A stretch of DNA of 15,333 nt from the NCBI RefSeq assembly GCF_000966975.1, contig NZ_JZWV01000414.1, forward strand, positions 1 to 15,333. Reading direction: 5' to 3'. The stretch's first letter is position 1, and the number at the start of each line of letters is the position of its first letter. This DNA is from Streptomyces katrae (GTDB taxonomy: Bacteria > Actinomycetota > Actinomycetes > Streptomycetales > Streptomycetaceae). The notes under the pieces are model-generated. The model did no database searches, was not told the origin of the DNA, and worked only from the letters and a program-made list of their open reading frames with translations. A program made the translations under genes and the position numbers. This document shows, piece by piece, positions 6,920-13,818 of the stretch.

Positions 6920-7909
6920 GTGACCACCGTGAACCCCGCCCCCGTCATACCGGACGGGCGCAAGCCCAGCCCACCGGCGCCCTCCGGCATACCCCAACGG
7001 CCCCGGCGCCCCAACCGCGAACGACTGCACGGACTGCTCATGTCCGCACCCGCCCTCGGCGGACTGATCGCCTTCGTCGGAGTGCCGTTCGTCTACGCCG
7101 TCGTGCTGTCCTTCTACAACGTGCGGCTCGGCTCCCCGCTCCCGCCCCGCTTCTTCGGCATCGAGCAGTACCGGCGGATCTTCACCGACCCCGACATGTC
7201 CGGCCCCTTCCTGCGGGCCCTGGTGAACAACCTGACCTTCGCCGTGGTCGTCGTACCCCTGCAGACCGCCCTCGCCCTGGGCCTGGCGATCCTGCTCAAC
7301 CGGAAGCTCAAGGCAATCGGCGTCTTCCGGTCCCTGTTCTTCCTGCCCGTCGTCTTCCCCATGGCCCTGGTCGCCGTCATCTGGCGGCTCATCCTCGCCC
7401 GCAGCGGTGACGGACTGCTGAACTCCGCCCTCCACACGGTAAGTTTCGGCAACTGGGGGGCCTTCGACTGGCTCGGCAACGGACTCACCGCGATGGCCTC
7501 GATCATCGTGCTGTCCGTGTGGCAGGGCGTAGGCTTCCAGATGGTCATCCTGCTCGCCGGCCTCCAGCAGATCCCCGGCGAGCTCTACGAGGCCGCCGAA
7601 CTCGACCGTGCCTCCCCCTGGCAGCAGTTCCGGCACGTCACCCTCCCCGGCATCCGCGGAACCCTCGTCTTCGTCGCCATGCTCACCTCGGTGCTGTCCT
7701 TCCGTGTCTTCGACCAGGTCTACGTCCTCGTCAAGGGCGGCGGACTCGATGAGGACGCCACCCGGACGGTGATGTACCAAGCCGTCACCACCGCCTTCGA
7801 CCAGCACAACATCGGCCAGGCTTCCGCGATCACCGTCGTCTTCTTCCTGATCGTCGTCGTCCTGACCCTCATCCAGCGCCGCGTCGTCCGCACCGGCAAC
7901 GAGGACTGA
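6920..7909 (+). CDS. sugar ABC transporter permease (first, MalF-type)
   Basis: A 329-residue membrane protein starting at GTG 6920, with GAAGAGG about 10 bases ahead. A Pro-rich cytoplasmic N-terminus of about 35 residues precedes the first membrane segment (MSAPALGGLIAFVGVPFVYAV). Further hydrophobic segments begin near residues 103, 137, 190, 247 and 300, giving the expected six. The conserved EAA loop that docks the ATPase is at residues 221-243 (ELYEAAELDRASPWQQFRHV). It forms the inner-membrane channel together with the second permease. The second permease gene starts two bases after this stop, so the two are translationally coupled. Confidence 0.93.
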   Translation: MTTVNPAPVIPDGRKPSPPAPSGIPQRPRRPNRERLHGLLMSAPALGGLIAFVGVPFVYAVVLSFYNVRLGSPLPPRFFGIEQYRRIFTDPDMSGPFLRALVNNLTFAVVVVPLQTALALGLAILLNRKLKAIGVFRSLFFLPVVFPMALVAVIWRLILARSGDGLLNSALHTVSFGNWGAFDWLGNGLTAMASIIVLSVWQGVGFQMVILLAGLQQIPGELYEAAELDRASPWQQFRHVTLPGIRGTLVFVAMLTSVLSFRVFDQVYVLVKGGGLDEDATRTVMYQAVTTAFDQHNIGQASAITVVFFLIVVVLTLIQRRVVRTGNED

Positions 7910-7911
7910 CC

Positions 7912-8748
7912 ATGACCCGCACACCCCTGCGCCGCTTCCTGGACTACGCCGTCCTCAGCGTGCCGGCGTTCATCTTCGTCCTGCCGGTCCTCTACCTGAT
8001 CCTCGGCAGCTTCAAGCCCTCCGACCAGGTCCTGAGCGGTCTGACCGGCTTCCTGCCCACCCATCTGTCCTTCGACAACTATCGCGCCGTCCTCAGCAGC
8101 TTCGACTCCGACGCCACCGGCTACTTCTGGCGCTTCATGGGCATCTCACTGCTGCTGTCCACGGTCGTGGTCCTGGGCGGTCTGATCGTCAACTCCATGG
8201 CCGCCTATGGTCTGACCCGGCTGAAGTGGCGTGGGCAGGGCGCGGTCTTCGCCGTCGTCCTGCTGCTGATGCTGGTGCCGTTCGAAGCCGTCGCCGTCCC
8301 GCTGTTCTACATGTTCAACGACCAGCGCAACACCATCTACGTCCAGGCCGTCCCCTTCATCGCCAACGCCTTCTCCATCTACCAGTTCGCCATGTTCTTC
8401 CGCGCCATCCCGCCCAGCATCGAAGAAGCCGCCCGCATCGACGGTGCCGGCCCCTGGCGCACCTTCTTCGCGATCATCGTCCCGATGTCGAAGCCGGTCT
8501 TCGCGTCCGTGGCGATCCTGACCTTCCTCACCCAGTGGGGCTCTTTCCTCTGGCCCGTCCTGATGGTCTCCGATCCCGCCGTACGCCCCCTGCCGCTGCA
8601 GATGAGCGTCTTCCAGGGCCAGATGCCCGTCGACTGGGGCCAGGTCCTCGCCTTCGGCGTCCTTCTGGTCCTGCCCGTGCTGATCGTCTTCGCCTTCTTC
8701 CAGCGCTGGTTCGTCCAGGGCGTCGCCAGCTCCGCCGTCAAGGGCTGA
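7912..8748 (+). CDS. sugar ABC transporter permease (second, MalG-type)
   Basis: A 278-residue membrane protein. Its start ATG 7912 follows the previous stop after two bases, and GAGGA inside the end of the previous gene serves as ribosome-binding site. Hydrophobic segments start near residues 13, 77, 111, 143, 184 and 240. The EAA loop reads IEEAARIDGAGPWRTFFAIIVP (about 170-191), the usual MalG-type form. The C-terminal tail QRWFVQGVASSAVKG is the family ending. It completes the membrane part of the importer. No ATP-binding subunit gene is present in the window, so the complex must use an ATPase encoded elsewhere; in streptomycetes the multi-sugar ATPase MsiK is the usual partner. Confidence 0.93.
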   Translation: MTRTPLRRFLDYAVLSVPAFIFVLPVLYLILGSFKPSDQVLSGLTGFLPTHLSFDNYRAVLSSFDSDATGYFWRFMGISLLLSTVVVLGGLIVNSMAAYGLTRLKWRGQGAVFAVVLLLMLVPFEAVAVPLFYMFNDQRNTIYVQAVPFIANAFSIYQFAMFFRAIPPSIEEAARIDGAGPWRTFFAIIVPMSKPVFASVAILTFLTQWGSFLWPVLMVSDPAVRPLPLQMSVFQGQMPVDWGQVLAFGVLLVLPVLIVFAFFQRWFVQGVASSAVKG

Positions 8749-8783
8749 GCGTGCCCACACCGCAGAAAGAAAGCCGGCACCCC

Positions 8784-9767
8784 ATGCCCCCGTACCCCTC
8801 CCGCCCGACTGTTGCCGTCCTGGGCGAGTGCGTTGCCGATGCCTTCACCATCACATCCCCCCGCCCTCGTACGGAGACCCCGCCCACCGGCCTCGACCTG
8901 CGGGTACTGCCCGGCGGCGGCCCCGCCAACACCGCAGTCTCCCTCGCCCGGCTCGGCACCCCCACCCGCTTCTTCGCCCGGCTGTCCCACGACCTGTTCG
9001 GCGACCTCTTCCGCGCACGGCTCACCCACTCCGGCGTAGACCTGTCCGCCTGCATACCCGCTCGCGAGCCGAGCACCCTCGCCGTCGCGGCCGTCGACGA
9101 GATGGGCCAGGCCACCTACTCCTTCTTCGCCGACGGCGCCGCCGACTGGCAGTGGACCGACGCCGAACTGTCCGCCGTGCCCCTGGACGGCATCTCCTGC
9201 CTGCACACCGGCTCACTCGCCTTCGCGCGGGAACCGGGCGGCCCGCGCCTCGAAGAACACCTCGCCAGGGCCCGCCCGCACATGACCGTCTCCCTCGACC
9301 CCAACGTCCGGCCGCTGTTGGTCGAACCCGTCGCCTACCGAAAACGCCTCAACCGTTGGTGCGAACTCGCCGACATCCTCCGCCTCAGCGAGGACGACCT
9401 CACCCACCTGCTCCCCGGCACCACCCCGGAAGAGGCCTGCGACACCCTGCACACCGCCGGCGCACCCCTCGTCGTCATCACCCTCGGAAGCCGCGGCGCC
9501 CTCGCCTCCCTCGGCGGCACCCGCGCCTACCTACCCGCCAGACCCACCCACGTAGTCGACACCGTCGGCGCGGGGGACTCCTTCACCGCGGGACTCCTCC
9601 ACCACCTCAACACCCTCGGACGACTTGGCGGACGCCTGGATGAACTGACCATCGACGAGACCATCGACGCATGCGCCTACGCAGCCGAAGTCGCCGCCAG
9701 GACCTGCGCAGTCCCCGGCGCGAACCCACCCTGGGCACACCAACTGCCCTCAACACCGAGGCCGTGA
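8784..9767 (+). CDS. PfkB-family carbohydrate kinase, probable fructokinase
   Basis: A 327-residue ribokinase-fold kinase. The N-terminal strand TVAVLGECVADAF leads to the GGGPANTAVSLARLG motif (residues 44-58), PfkB signature 1, which lines the sugar site. Near the C-terminus DTVGAGDSFTAGLL (259-272) is signature 2. There the GAGD anion hole and catalytic base D265 activate the sugar hydroxyl. VVITLGSRGAL marks the ATP site. In this context the likely reaction is fructose plus ATP to fructose-6-phosphate, using fructose released by the GH32 enzyme. ATG 8784 has an A/G-rich GAAAGAAAG about 10 bases ahead. GTG 8751, two bases after the permease stop, is an alternative start adding 11 residues. 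It closes the sugar operon. Confidence 0.9.
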   Translation: MPPYPSRPTVAVLGECVADAFTITSPRPRTETPPTGLDLRVLPGGGPANTAVSLARLGTPTRFFARLSHDLFGDLFRARLTHSGVDLSACIPAREPSTLAVAAVDEMGQATYSFFADGAADWQWTDAELSAVPLDGISCLHTGSLAFAREPGGPRLEEHLARARPHMTVSLDPNVRPLLVEPVAYRKRLNRWCELADILRLSEDDLTHLLPGTTPEEACDTLHTAGAPLVVITLGSRGALASLGGTRAYLPARPTHVVDTVGAGDSFTAGLLHHLNTLGRLGGRLDELTIDETIDACAYAAEVAARTCAVPGANPPWAHQLPSTPRP

Positions 9768-9826
9768 ACTGGGTCGTCGCGGTCGACTCGACGATTGTCC
9801 GGGCTCATCAGCACGCGGCCGGAGGT
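9764..9826 (+). mobile_element. IS5-type transposase remnant, copy 1
   Basis: Directly at the stop of the kinase gene, a plus-strand frame reads VNWVVAVDSTIVRAHQHAAG. This matches the first catalytic aspartate region of IS5-family DDE transposases (W-x-V-x-VDST-x-VRAHQHAAG). No other part of a transposase, no start and no terminal inverted repeats are visible, so it is a fossil of about 60 bases. The next gene ends nine bases further on. Confidence 0.6.
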
Positions 9827-9834
9827 GCTCCGAC

Positions 9835-10647
9835 TCACGGGGCAATGTCGTCGTGCCGATGCTGTGAGGTCGATGTCTTCGCGTCCCTGCTTCGGTCGAT
9901 GAGGGCGGCGAAGGCGTCGAGGACGCGTTGCAGGCCGAAGGAGTAGGCGTGGGCGGGGTCGTAGGCGCTGTTGTGTGCGGCGCCGGCGGCCGCGCCGACG
10001 CGGACGGCAGTGGGGTAGGCGTTCTCGTCGAGGACCCGGGCGAGGAGCGGGGCGTTCAGCTCCCACCATTGTTGGTCGTTCAGGGCGCTGTCGTGCTGTG
10101 CGGCGCGGGCGTCGGCGACGGCGCGGGCGCATGCCTGCACGAAGGTGAGCAGGTGGGTCAGGCAGTCATCCATCTCGACGTCGCTGAGGCCGAGCCCGTC
10201 GAGCGCAGACAGTTCGTGCTCGTACTTTGACATCTGCCCCGGCCCCAGCGGGGGCCTGACGGTGGAGACGGCCGCGGCCCATGGGTGGCGTTCGAAGAGG
10301 GCCTTGTTCTCCTCGGCGACAGCGGTGACGCGTTGGCGCCAGGGCTGTCCGGTGGTGTCGGTGCGGGGCATGCGGGCGTAGGCGGTGTCGAGCATGAGGT
10401 CGAGGAGCTCGGCCTTGCCGGGGACGTAGGTGTACAGCGTCATCGGCACCACGCCGAGTTCCTTGGCCACCCGGCGCATGGTCACCGCGTCCAGGCCTTC
10501 GGCGTCGGCGATGGCGTTGGCGGCCTCGACCACCGCGTCGATGCTCAGCCCCCGTCGTGGTCCTCGGCGACGGTCGGGGGAGGAGCCGCGCCACAGCAGT
10601 TGCAGGGTGTGGGCCGGGTCGCCCGAGCTGGTTCGTTCCGTTGGCAC
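9835..10647 (-). CDS. TetR/AcrR-family transcriptional regulator
   Basis: A 270-residue regulator from GTG 10647. The DNA-binding part is GLSIDAVVEAANAIADAEGLDAVTMRRVAKELGVVPMTLYTYVPGKAELLDLML (given here only as landmarks: the helix-turn-helix is about residues 55-75). The long C-terminal ligand domain with QWWELNAPLLARVLDE and YSFGLQRVLDAF fits the TetR_C (tetracycline-repressor-like C-terminal) group, which often controls drug or small-molecule responses. AGAGG about 8 bases before GTG 10647 decides the start. A TTG at 10665 would add six residues. The gene is divergent from the VOC-protein gene across 88 bases containing a large palindrome, so it probably represses both genes. The ligand is unknown. 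Confidence 0.9.
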   Translation of the reverse strand: MPTERTSSGDPAHTLQLLWRGSSPDRRRGPRRGLSIDAVVEAANAIADAEGLDAVTMRRVAKELGVVPMTLYTYVPGKAELLDLMLDTAYARMPRTDTTGQPWRQRVTAVAEENKALFERHPWAAAVSTVRPPLGPGQMSKYEHELSALDGLGLSDVEMDDCLTHLLTFVQACARAVADARAAQHDSALNDQQWWELNAPLLARVLDENAYPTAVRVGAAAGAAHNSAYDPAHAYSFGLQRVLDAFAALIDRSRDAKTSTSQHRHDDIAP

Positions 10648-10670
10648 GAGGCCATCCTCTCGCAATCGAA

Positions 10671-10703
10671 CTCTGTACGCTGTACATTGTACGGCGTACA
10701 GAG
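10671..10703. promoter_or_regulatory. 33-bp imperfect palindrome, operator of the divergent TetR/VOC pair
   Basis: The outer arms CTCTGTACGC (10671-10680) and GCGTACAGAG (10694-10703) are perfectly complementary. The centre holds GTAC-ATT-GTAC, so four GTAC steps are spread symmetrically over the site. It lies between the two divergent starts. On the minus strand it covers TACAAT (10690-10685), a good -10 box for the regulator gene. A TetR dimer or dimer pair bound here would block both promoters. Confidence 0.8.
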
Positions 10704-10735
10704 AATATGCTCAGCGCGACCTCGGAGGAGTTTCC

Positions 10736-11125
10736 ATGAAGATCACCTCTAGTGCCGTTTCGCTCAACGTCGACGATGTCCCCGCATCCAGTGCCTTCCT
10801 CGTCGAGCACTTCGGGTTCCGCGAGGAGATGGCCGCCGACGGCTTCGCGTCGCTGACGCGCGACGACGCCGGCATGAACGTCATCTTTTTGCGGCGGGGG
10901 CTGGAGTCCCTCCCGGCAGACCAGCGTGACGAGCACGCCGCAGGTCTGATCCTGGCCTTCGTCGTCGAGGACCTCGAAGGCGAGCTGGCGCGCCTGCGCT
11001 CCGAGGGCGTCGCGATCACCATGCCGCTGACGGACGAGGAGTGGGGTGAGCGCGCCTTCCAGGTCCGCGACCCCAATGGCGTCATCGTCCAACTGGTCGA
11101 CTGGAACGCACCCACCAGCCGCTGA
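10736..11125 (+). CDS. VOC (glyoxalase/bleomycin-resistance fold) family protein
   Basis: A 129-residue protein made of two beta-alpha-beta-beta-beta modules of the vicinal oxygen chelate fold: ITSSAVSLNVDDVPASSAFLVEHFGF at the start, and AAGLILAFVVEDLEGELARLRSEG then FQVRDPNGVIVQLVDW in the second half. The usual metal ligands are not where expected: no His in the first strand and QLVDW in place of the common ELxE ending. A ligand-binding or sequestering role, as in bleomycin-resistance proteins, is therefore as likely as catalysis. GGAGGAG (10724-10730) lies 5 bases before ATG 10736. It is controlled from the same palindrome as the divergent TetR gene and followed by a perfect hairpin. Confidence 0.85.
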   Translation: MKITSSAVSLNVDDVPASSAFLVEHFGFREEMAADGFASLTRDDAGMNVIFLRRGLESLPADQRDEHAAGLILAFVVEDLEGELARLRSEGVAITMPLTDEEWGERAFQVRDPNGVIVQLVDWNAPTSR

Positions 11126-11154
11126 GACAACAGCGCCTGCAGGCGCTGTTGTCT
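11125..11154 (+). terminator. perfect 30-bp palindrome after the VOC gene, terminator
   Basis: AGACAACAGCGCCTG (11125-11139) and its exact reverse complement (11140-11154) begin at the last base of the VOC stop codon. The RNA could form a long hairpin with almost no loop. Its position points to a terminator. No T-tract follows. Confidence 0.75.
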
Positions 11155-11437
11155 GCACCGGTCATGCCGGTGGCGGAGGACCACAGCCAAGGGACGGCGT
11201 AGCGGGAGGTCTGCCCGTACGACCTCGCCAGGCCAGGCCGACTGGTTGTACGGGCGGGGGTCTCGATTGCGGGCATGTGTGGTGTCGAGAGGATTACGAT
11301 GCGCGCGGCAGGCCGACTCTGCGCAGGTCAGGGGCCCGGGGTCCCGTACGGTGTGGATCACCGCAGCCGCCGACCGCCGGCCCGATGGGGCGCGTGGTGT
11401 GCCGCTGTTCCATCGCTCTTCTCATGAGGGAAACACC
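11155..11437. other. gap upstream of the lipoprotein gene
   Basis: After the VOC terminator there is no recognisable gene. A possible promoter with TTGCGG near 11267 and AGGATT about 17 bases later precedes a small ORF (11299-11427) that ends just before the ribosome-binding site of the lipoprotein. The nine-base string AGGCCGACT occurs twice, near 11233 and 11302, with no obvious role. Confidence 0.4.
11299..11427 (+). CDS. possible 42-residue ORF leading into the lipoprotein gene
   Basis: GAGAGG (11287-11292) sits six bases before ATG 11299, which opens 42 codons ending in TGA 11425-11427, ten bases before the lipoprotein GTG. The spacing suits a coupled leader ORF. The translation (MRAAGRLCAGQGPGVPYGVD...) is low complexity and resembles no family, so a chance ORF is quite possible. 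Confidence 0.18.
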   Translation: MRAAGRLCAGQGPGVPYGVDHRSRRPPARWGAWCAAVPSLFS

Positions 11438-12214
11438 GTGCGCAACACGCTCGTCCGTCGTACCGTCCTGACCGCGTCCGCCGTGTCCCTGGCCCTGCTC
11501 ACCTCCGCCTGCAGCTCCGGCGGCAGCGACGGCAAGGCCGGCGACAAGGTCGGGGAGAAGCCGTCCGCGAGCGCTGCCGCGCCGTCCGCCGCCCCGGCCG
11601 CCAAGGGCAAGTCGGACGTGGAGACGGCAGCGCTGCTCGTCACCCAGGCCGATCTCAAGGAGCAGATCGTGTCGGGCCAGGGAGCGGCCGGCGCCGCCGC
11701 GGTGCCGGCCGAGGTCGACAACGCCGCCTGCAAGCCGCTCGCCCAGGTCGAGACGGCGCAGAAGGTCGGTGCGCCCACCGGCTTCGGCCGCACCTCGGCC
11801 AAGGCCAAGCCGCAGGAACTGCCTGCGGGAGCATCCGCCGAGGACAAGCTCAAGGCGGGCCTGCTGGCGCTCGGCGGGGACCAGACCCTGATCACCGTCG
11901 CCTCGTACGACGGCAAGGGCGCCGAGGACGCCTTCGCGTCCGTCAAGGCCGCTGGCGCCGCGTGTGCCGGCGGCTACACGGTGACCTACGAAGGTGACAA
12001 GACCAGGATCGACAGCGTCAGCTCGGCCCCCGTCCAGGCCCGTGACGAGGCGGTGCACTACGCCGTGGTCATGGACCTGGGCGACGGCGAGAAGTCGACC
12101 GGCCACCTGGTGGCCATACGCAAGGGCAATGCGCTGGCCACCTTCTACACCTTCGGCACCGCCGCGAAGTACCCCGGCGACCTCATCGACGTCCAGCTCA
12201 CGAAGCTGGCCTGA
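11438..12214 (+). CDS. secreted lipoprotein of unknown function
   Basis: A 258-residue protein with N-terminal RNTLVRRTVLTASAVSLALLTSAC: two positive patches, a hydrophobic stretch and a lipobox-like LTSAC with C25 as the likely lipidated residue (the -3 position is Thr, slightly off consensus). An Ala/Ser/Pro/Lys-rich linker (about 26-55) follows, then a soluble domain starting DVETAALLVTQADLKEQIV. This resembles the general layout of Streptomyces lipoproteins with sensor-like domains, but I cannot name the family. Three cysteines in the mature domain (CKPL, ACAG and the anchor) leave one possible disulfide. GAGGG (11426-11430) 7 bases ahead decides GTG 11438; the longer upstream frame is not protein-like. 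It probably sits on the outer membrane face. Confidence 0.82.
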   Translation: MRNTLVRRTVLTASAVSLALLTSACSSGGSDGKAGDKVGEKPSASAAAPSAAPAAKGKSDVETAALLVTQADLKEQIVSGQGAAGAAAVPAEVDNAACKPLAQVETAQKVGAPTGFGRTSAKAKPQELPAGASAEDKLKAGLLALGGDQTLITVASYDGKGAEDAFASVKAAGAACAGGYTVTYEGDKTRIDSVSSAPVQARDEAVHYAVVMDLGDGEKSTGHLVAIRKGNALATFYTFGTAAKYPGDLIDVQLTKLA

Positions 12215-12229
12215 CCCGGCACGTCGATT

Positions 12230-12265
12230 CCCCGGGGGCCGGCCTCGGCCACGGCGCCTCCGGGG
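12230..12265 (+). terminator. hairpin after the lipoprotein gene
   Basis: CCCCGGGGGC (12230-12239) pairs with GCCTCCGGGG (12256-12265) at nine of ten positions around a GC-rich 16-base loop. It begins 15 bases after the lipoprotein stop and is a plausible terminator. Confidence 0.45.
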
Positions 12266-12288
12266 GCTCCGTTCACCGTGACCGCTCC

Positions 12289-12339
12289 GTGGTGAGCGTG
12301 AACTCCATCGGCGGCCAGGCTCATCAGCATGCAGCAGGG
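12289..12339 (+). mobile_element. IS5-type transposase remnant, copy 2
   Basis: A plus-strand frame reads VVSVNSIGGQAHQHAAG, which aligns with copy 1 (VVAVDSTIVRAHQHAAG) over 17 positions, including the identical AHQHAAG. The catalytic Asp is changed to Asn and the next few residues have drifted, so this copy is older or more decayed. The DNA string GGCTCATCAGCA is shared exactly by both copies. No terminal repeats are visible. Confidence 0.5.
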
Positions 12340-12455
12340 CCCGCCCGTGTGCCCCACGCCGGAACCGGCCCTCACGGACGCCCGGTCCGGCCGCAGGGCG
12401 CTCGGTGTCCGGCGCGTGGACACCTCCCCCTCGACACGGGCCGAGGCCCACACCA

Positions 12456-12527
12456 TTACGCCGATACGAGATCGCGATGCGTCGGGACTCCGCCGATGCG
12501 GAGCAAGAGGGAATCCTTGACGATCAC
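12456..12527 (-). pseudogene. N-terminal stub of a NarL/LuxR-type response regulator
   Basis: A GTG at 12527-12525 overlaps the TGA of the histidine kinase (GTGA), the classic coupling of kinase and regulator genes in actinobacteria. The stub reads MIVKDSLLLRIGGVPTHRD and stops after 23 codons. The first dozen residues resemble the start of NarL-type receivers (VIAEDSVLLREGL), where the acidic pair and 'LLR' are conserved. Here the first acid is Lys. Resemblance ends abruptly, consistent with a deletion that removed the regulator; a transposase remnant lies about 120 bases further on. The match is short, so confidence is moderate. Confidence 0.5.
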
Positions 12528-13818
12528 GGCGATCCCGGAGCGCACGGCAGCTGCGCGGTGATGACGGTCGGGCCCCCGGCGGGGCTGCGGCAGGAGAACG
12601 TGCCGTCGACGGACGCGACGCGCTTGGCGAGTCCGGCGAGTCCGGTGCCGCCGGCCGCCGCGAGATCCGCGCCGCCCGCTCCGTCGTCCGCGACGACCAC
12701 CCGCAGTGTCTCCCCTGTTCGCTCCACGGTCACGTCCGCCCGGGTCGCCCGGGCGTGTTTGACCACGTTCGTCAGGGCTTCGGAGACCACGAAGTACGCG
12801 ACGGCCTCGACCGTGGGTGAGGGGCGCTGCGGCAGGTCCACCGCCAGGCGCACCGGGATCGGGAGGCGGGCGGCGACCCCGGACAGCGCGGCGTCGAGGC
12901 CGCGGTCCTCGAGGACCGCCGGGTGCAGGCCTCGCACCAGGTTGCTCAGCTCGGCGATCGCCTCCTTCGCCTCGCGGTGCGCCTCGTCGATCACCTTGCG
13001 GGCGTCCTCCGGCAGGTCGCCGAGGGTGGACCTGGCCAGGCCCAGGTTGACGGCGAGTGAGACGAGACGCTGCTGGGCGCCGTCGTGCAGGTCGCGCTCG
13101 ATCCGCCGCCGCTCGGCGTCGGCGGCGTCGAGCACGCCGGCCCGGCTCTCGGCGAGGTCGGCGACCCGGCGGGCGAGCTTCTCCGCGCGGCTGGGGCCGA
13201 GGAGGACCTCGGCCGCCCGGGTCTCCAGCCGCACCAGGGCGCCGGTCAGCCGGGGCCCGAGGAACAGCAGGGCGAGGCCGCCGGCGGTGATGTACGCGCC
13301 CTGCGTGGTGTGCCCGAGGTCGGTGACCCGCCACTGCGGGGGCAGTGCCCAGATCCACACGTAGACGGAGGCGGCCACGAGGGCGGTGGCCCAGACGGCG
13401 AGGACGGCGAGGTCCAGGACGGCGAACAGCGGACCCGCCGCGGCGTGGTAGCAGGCCTGCCGCCACATGGTCCGCGAGGTCAGCCGGCGCACCACCGACT
13501 TCCAGTCGCGCCCCGGCCCGGGTACGGCGGGGCGCGGGAGGTCCTTGCCGACGCGCGCCCGCGCGGGAGGTCCTTGCCGACGAGCGCCCGGTAGCGCCGC
13601 CGCTGCCCGGCGGTCAGCAGGGGTGTCACCACGAGCGTGAGCAGCACGGGCAGCGGAGTCAGGGCCGGCACCAAGGCCGCCAGGGTGCCGAGCAGCCAGA
13701 GCCACAGCGGCACCACGGCGAGGTGGAGCGGCAGGCCGGCGGCGACGAGCGCGGTCCGGTGTCCCGCCCTGCGGAACGGGCGGCCGAGCACCAGCCTTAG
13801 CCACGTGGTGAGTTGCAT
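12524..13818 (-). pseudogene. sensor histidine kinase (NarL-partner, HisKA_3 type) frameshifted by a 29-bp tandem duplication
   Basis: ATG 13818 (an in-frame TGA lies two codons upstream) begins MQLTTWLRLVLGRPFRRAGH with two membrane segments in residues 24-70, then runs into a duplicated 29-bp block at 13532-13589 and leaves frame, stopping at 13480. The remaining kinase is in the next frame and intact. It has another membrane pair, then the phosphoacceptor motif ERDLHDGAQQRL (His codon about 13085-13087). The N box EALTNVVKHA, the G1 box DDGAGG and the GTGLAGLAKRV segment follow. Removing one repeat unit gives exactly 422 codons (421 residues) with a seamless GKDLPRPAVPGPGRDWK junction. The architecture (putative sensor domain plus HisKA_3 plus HATPase_c) is a common Streptomyces type. 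A GTG at 13894 keeps the 3' frame open, giving a 456-residue product whose first 115 residues or so are out-of-frame sequence. Confidence 0.85.
13532..13589. repeat. 29-bp tandem direct repeat, two units
   Basis: Unit 1 is 13532-13560 and unit 2 is 13561-13589. They are adjacent and differ at a single base (ACGCGCG against ACGAGCG near their right ends). Both contain GGGAGGTCCTTGCCGACG. The block lies inside the sensor kinase gene, and because 29 is not a multiple of three it shifts the reading frame. Confidence 0.95.

Larger units (their letters stand above)
12215..12455. other. gap holding a hairpin and an IS remnant where a response-regulator gene would be expected
   Basis: Between the lipoprotein stop and the broken two-component genes there is a hairpin (12230-12265) and the second transposase fossil (12289-12339). 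On the minus strand, where the rest of the response regulator would lie, no receiver or LuxR-type DNA-binding sequence can be read in any frame. Confidence 0.5.

Noticed and set aside
6827..7924. Long minus-strand open frame (365 codons) opposite the first permease gene
   Set aside because: It is very rich in Glu, Asp and Gly, the usual antisense image of a GC-rich membrane-protein gene; there is no ribosome-binding site and no known domain.
8226..8783. Upstream extension of the fructokinase frame through the second permease gene
   Set aside because: This stretch is out of frame with the permease and Arg/Pro-rich; the kinase fold begins just after ATG 8784.
11246..11437. Upstream extension of the lipoprotein frame
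   Set aside because: The signal peptide begins at GTG 11438 with a good ribosome-binding site; a 64-residue extension would bury it.
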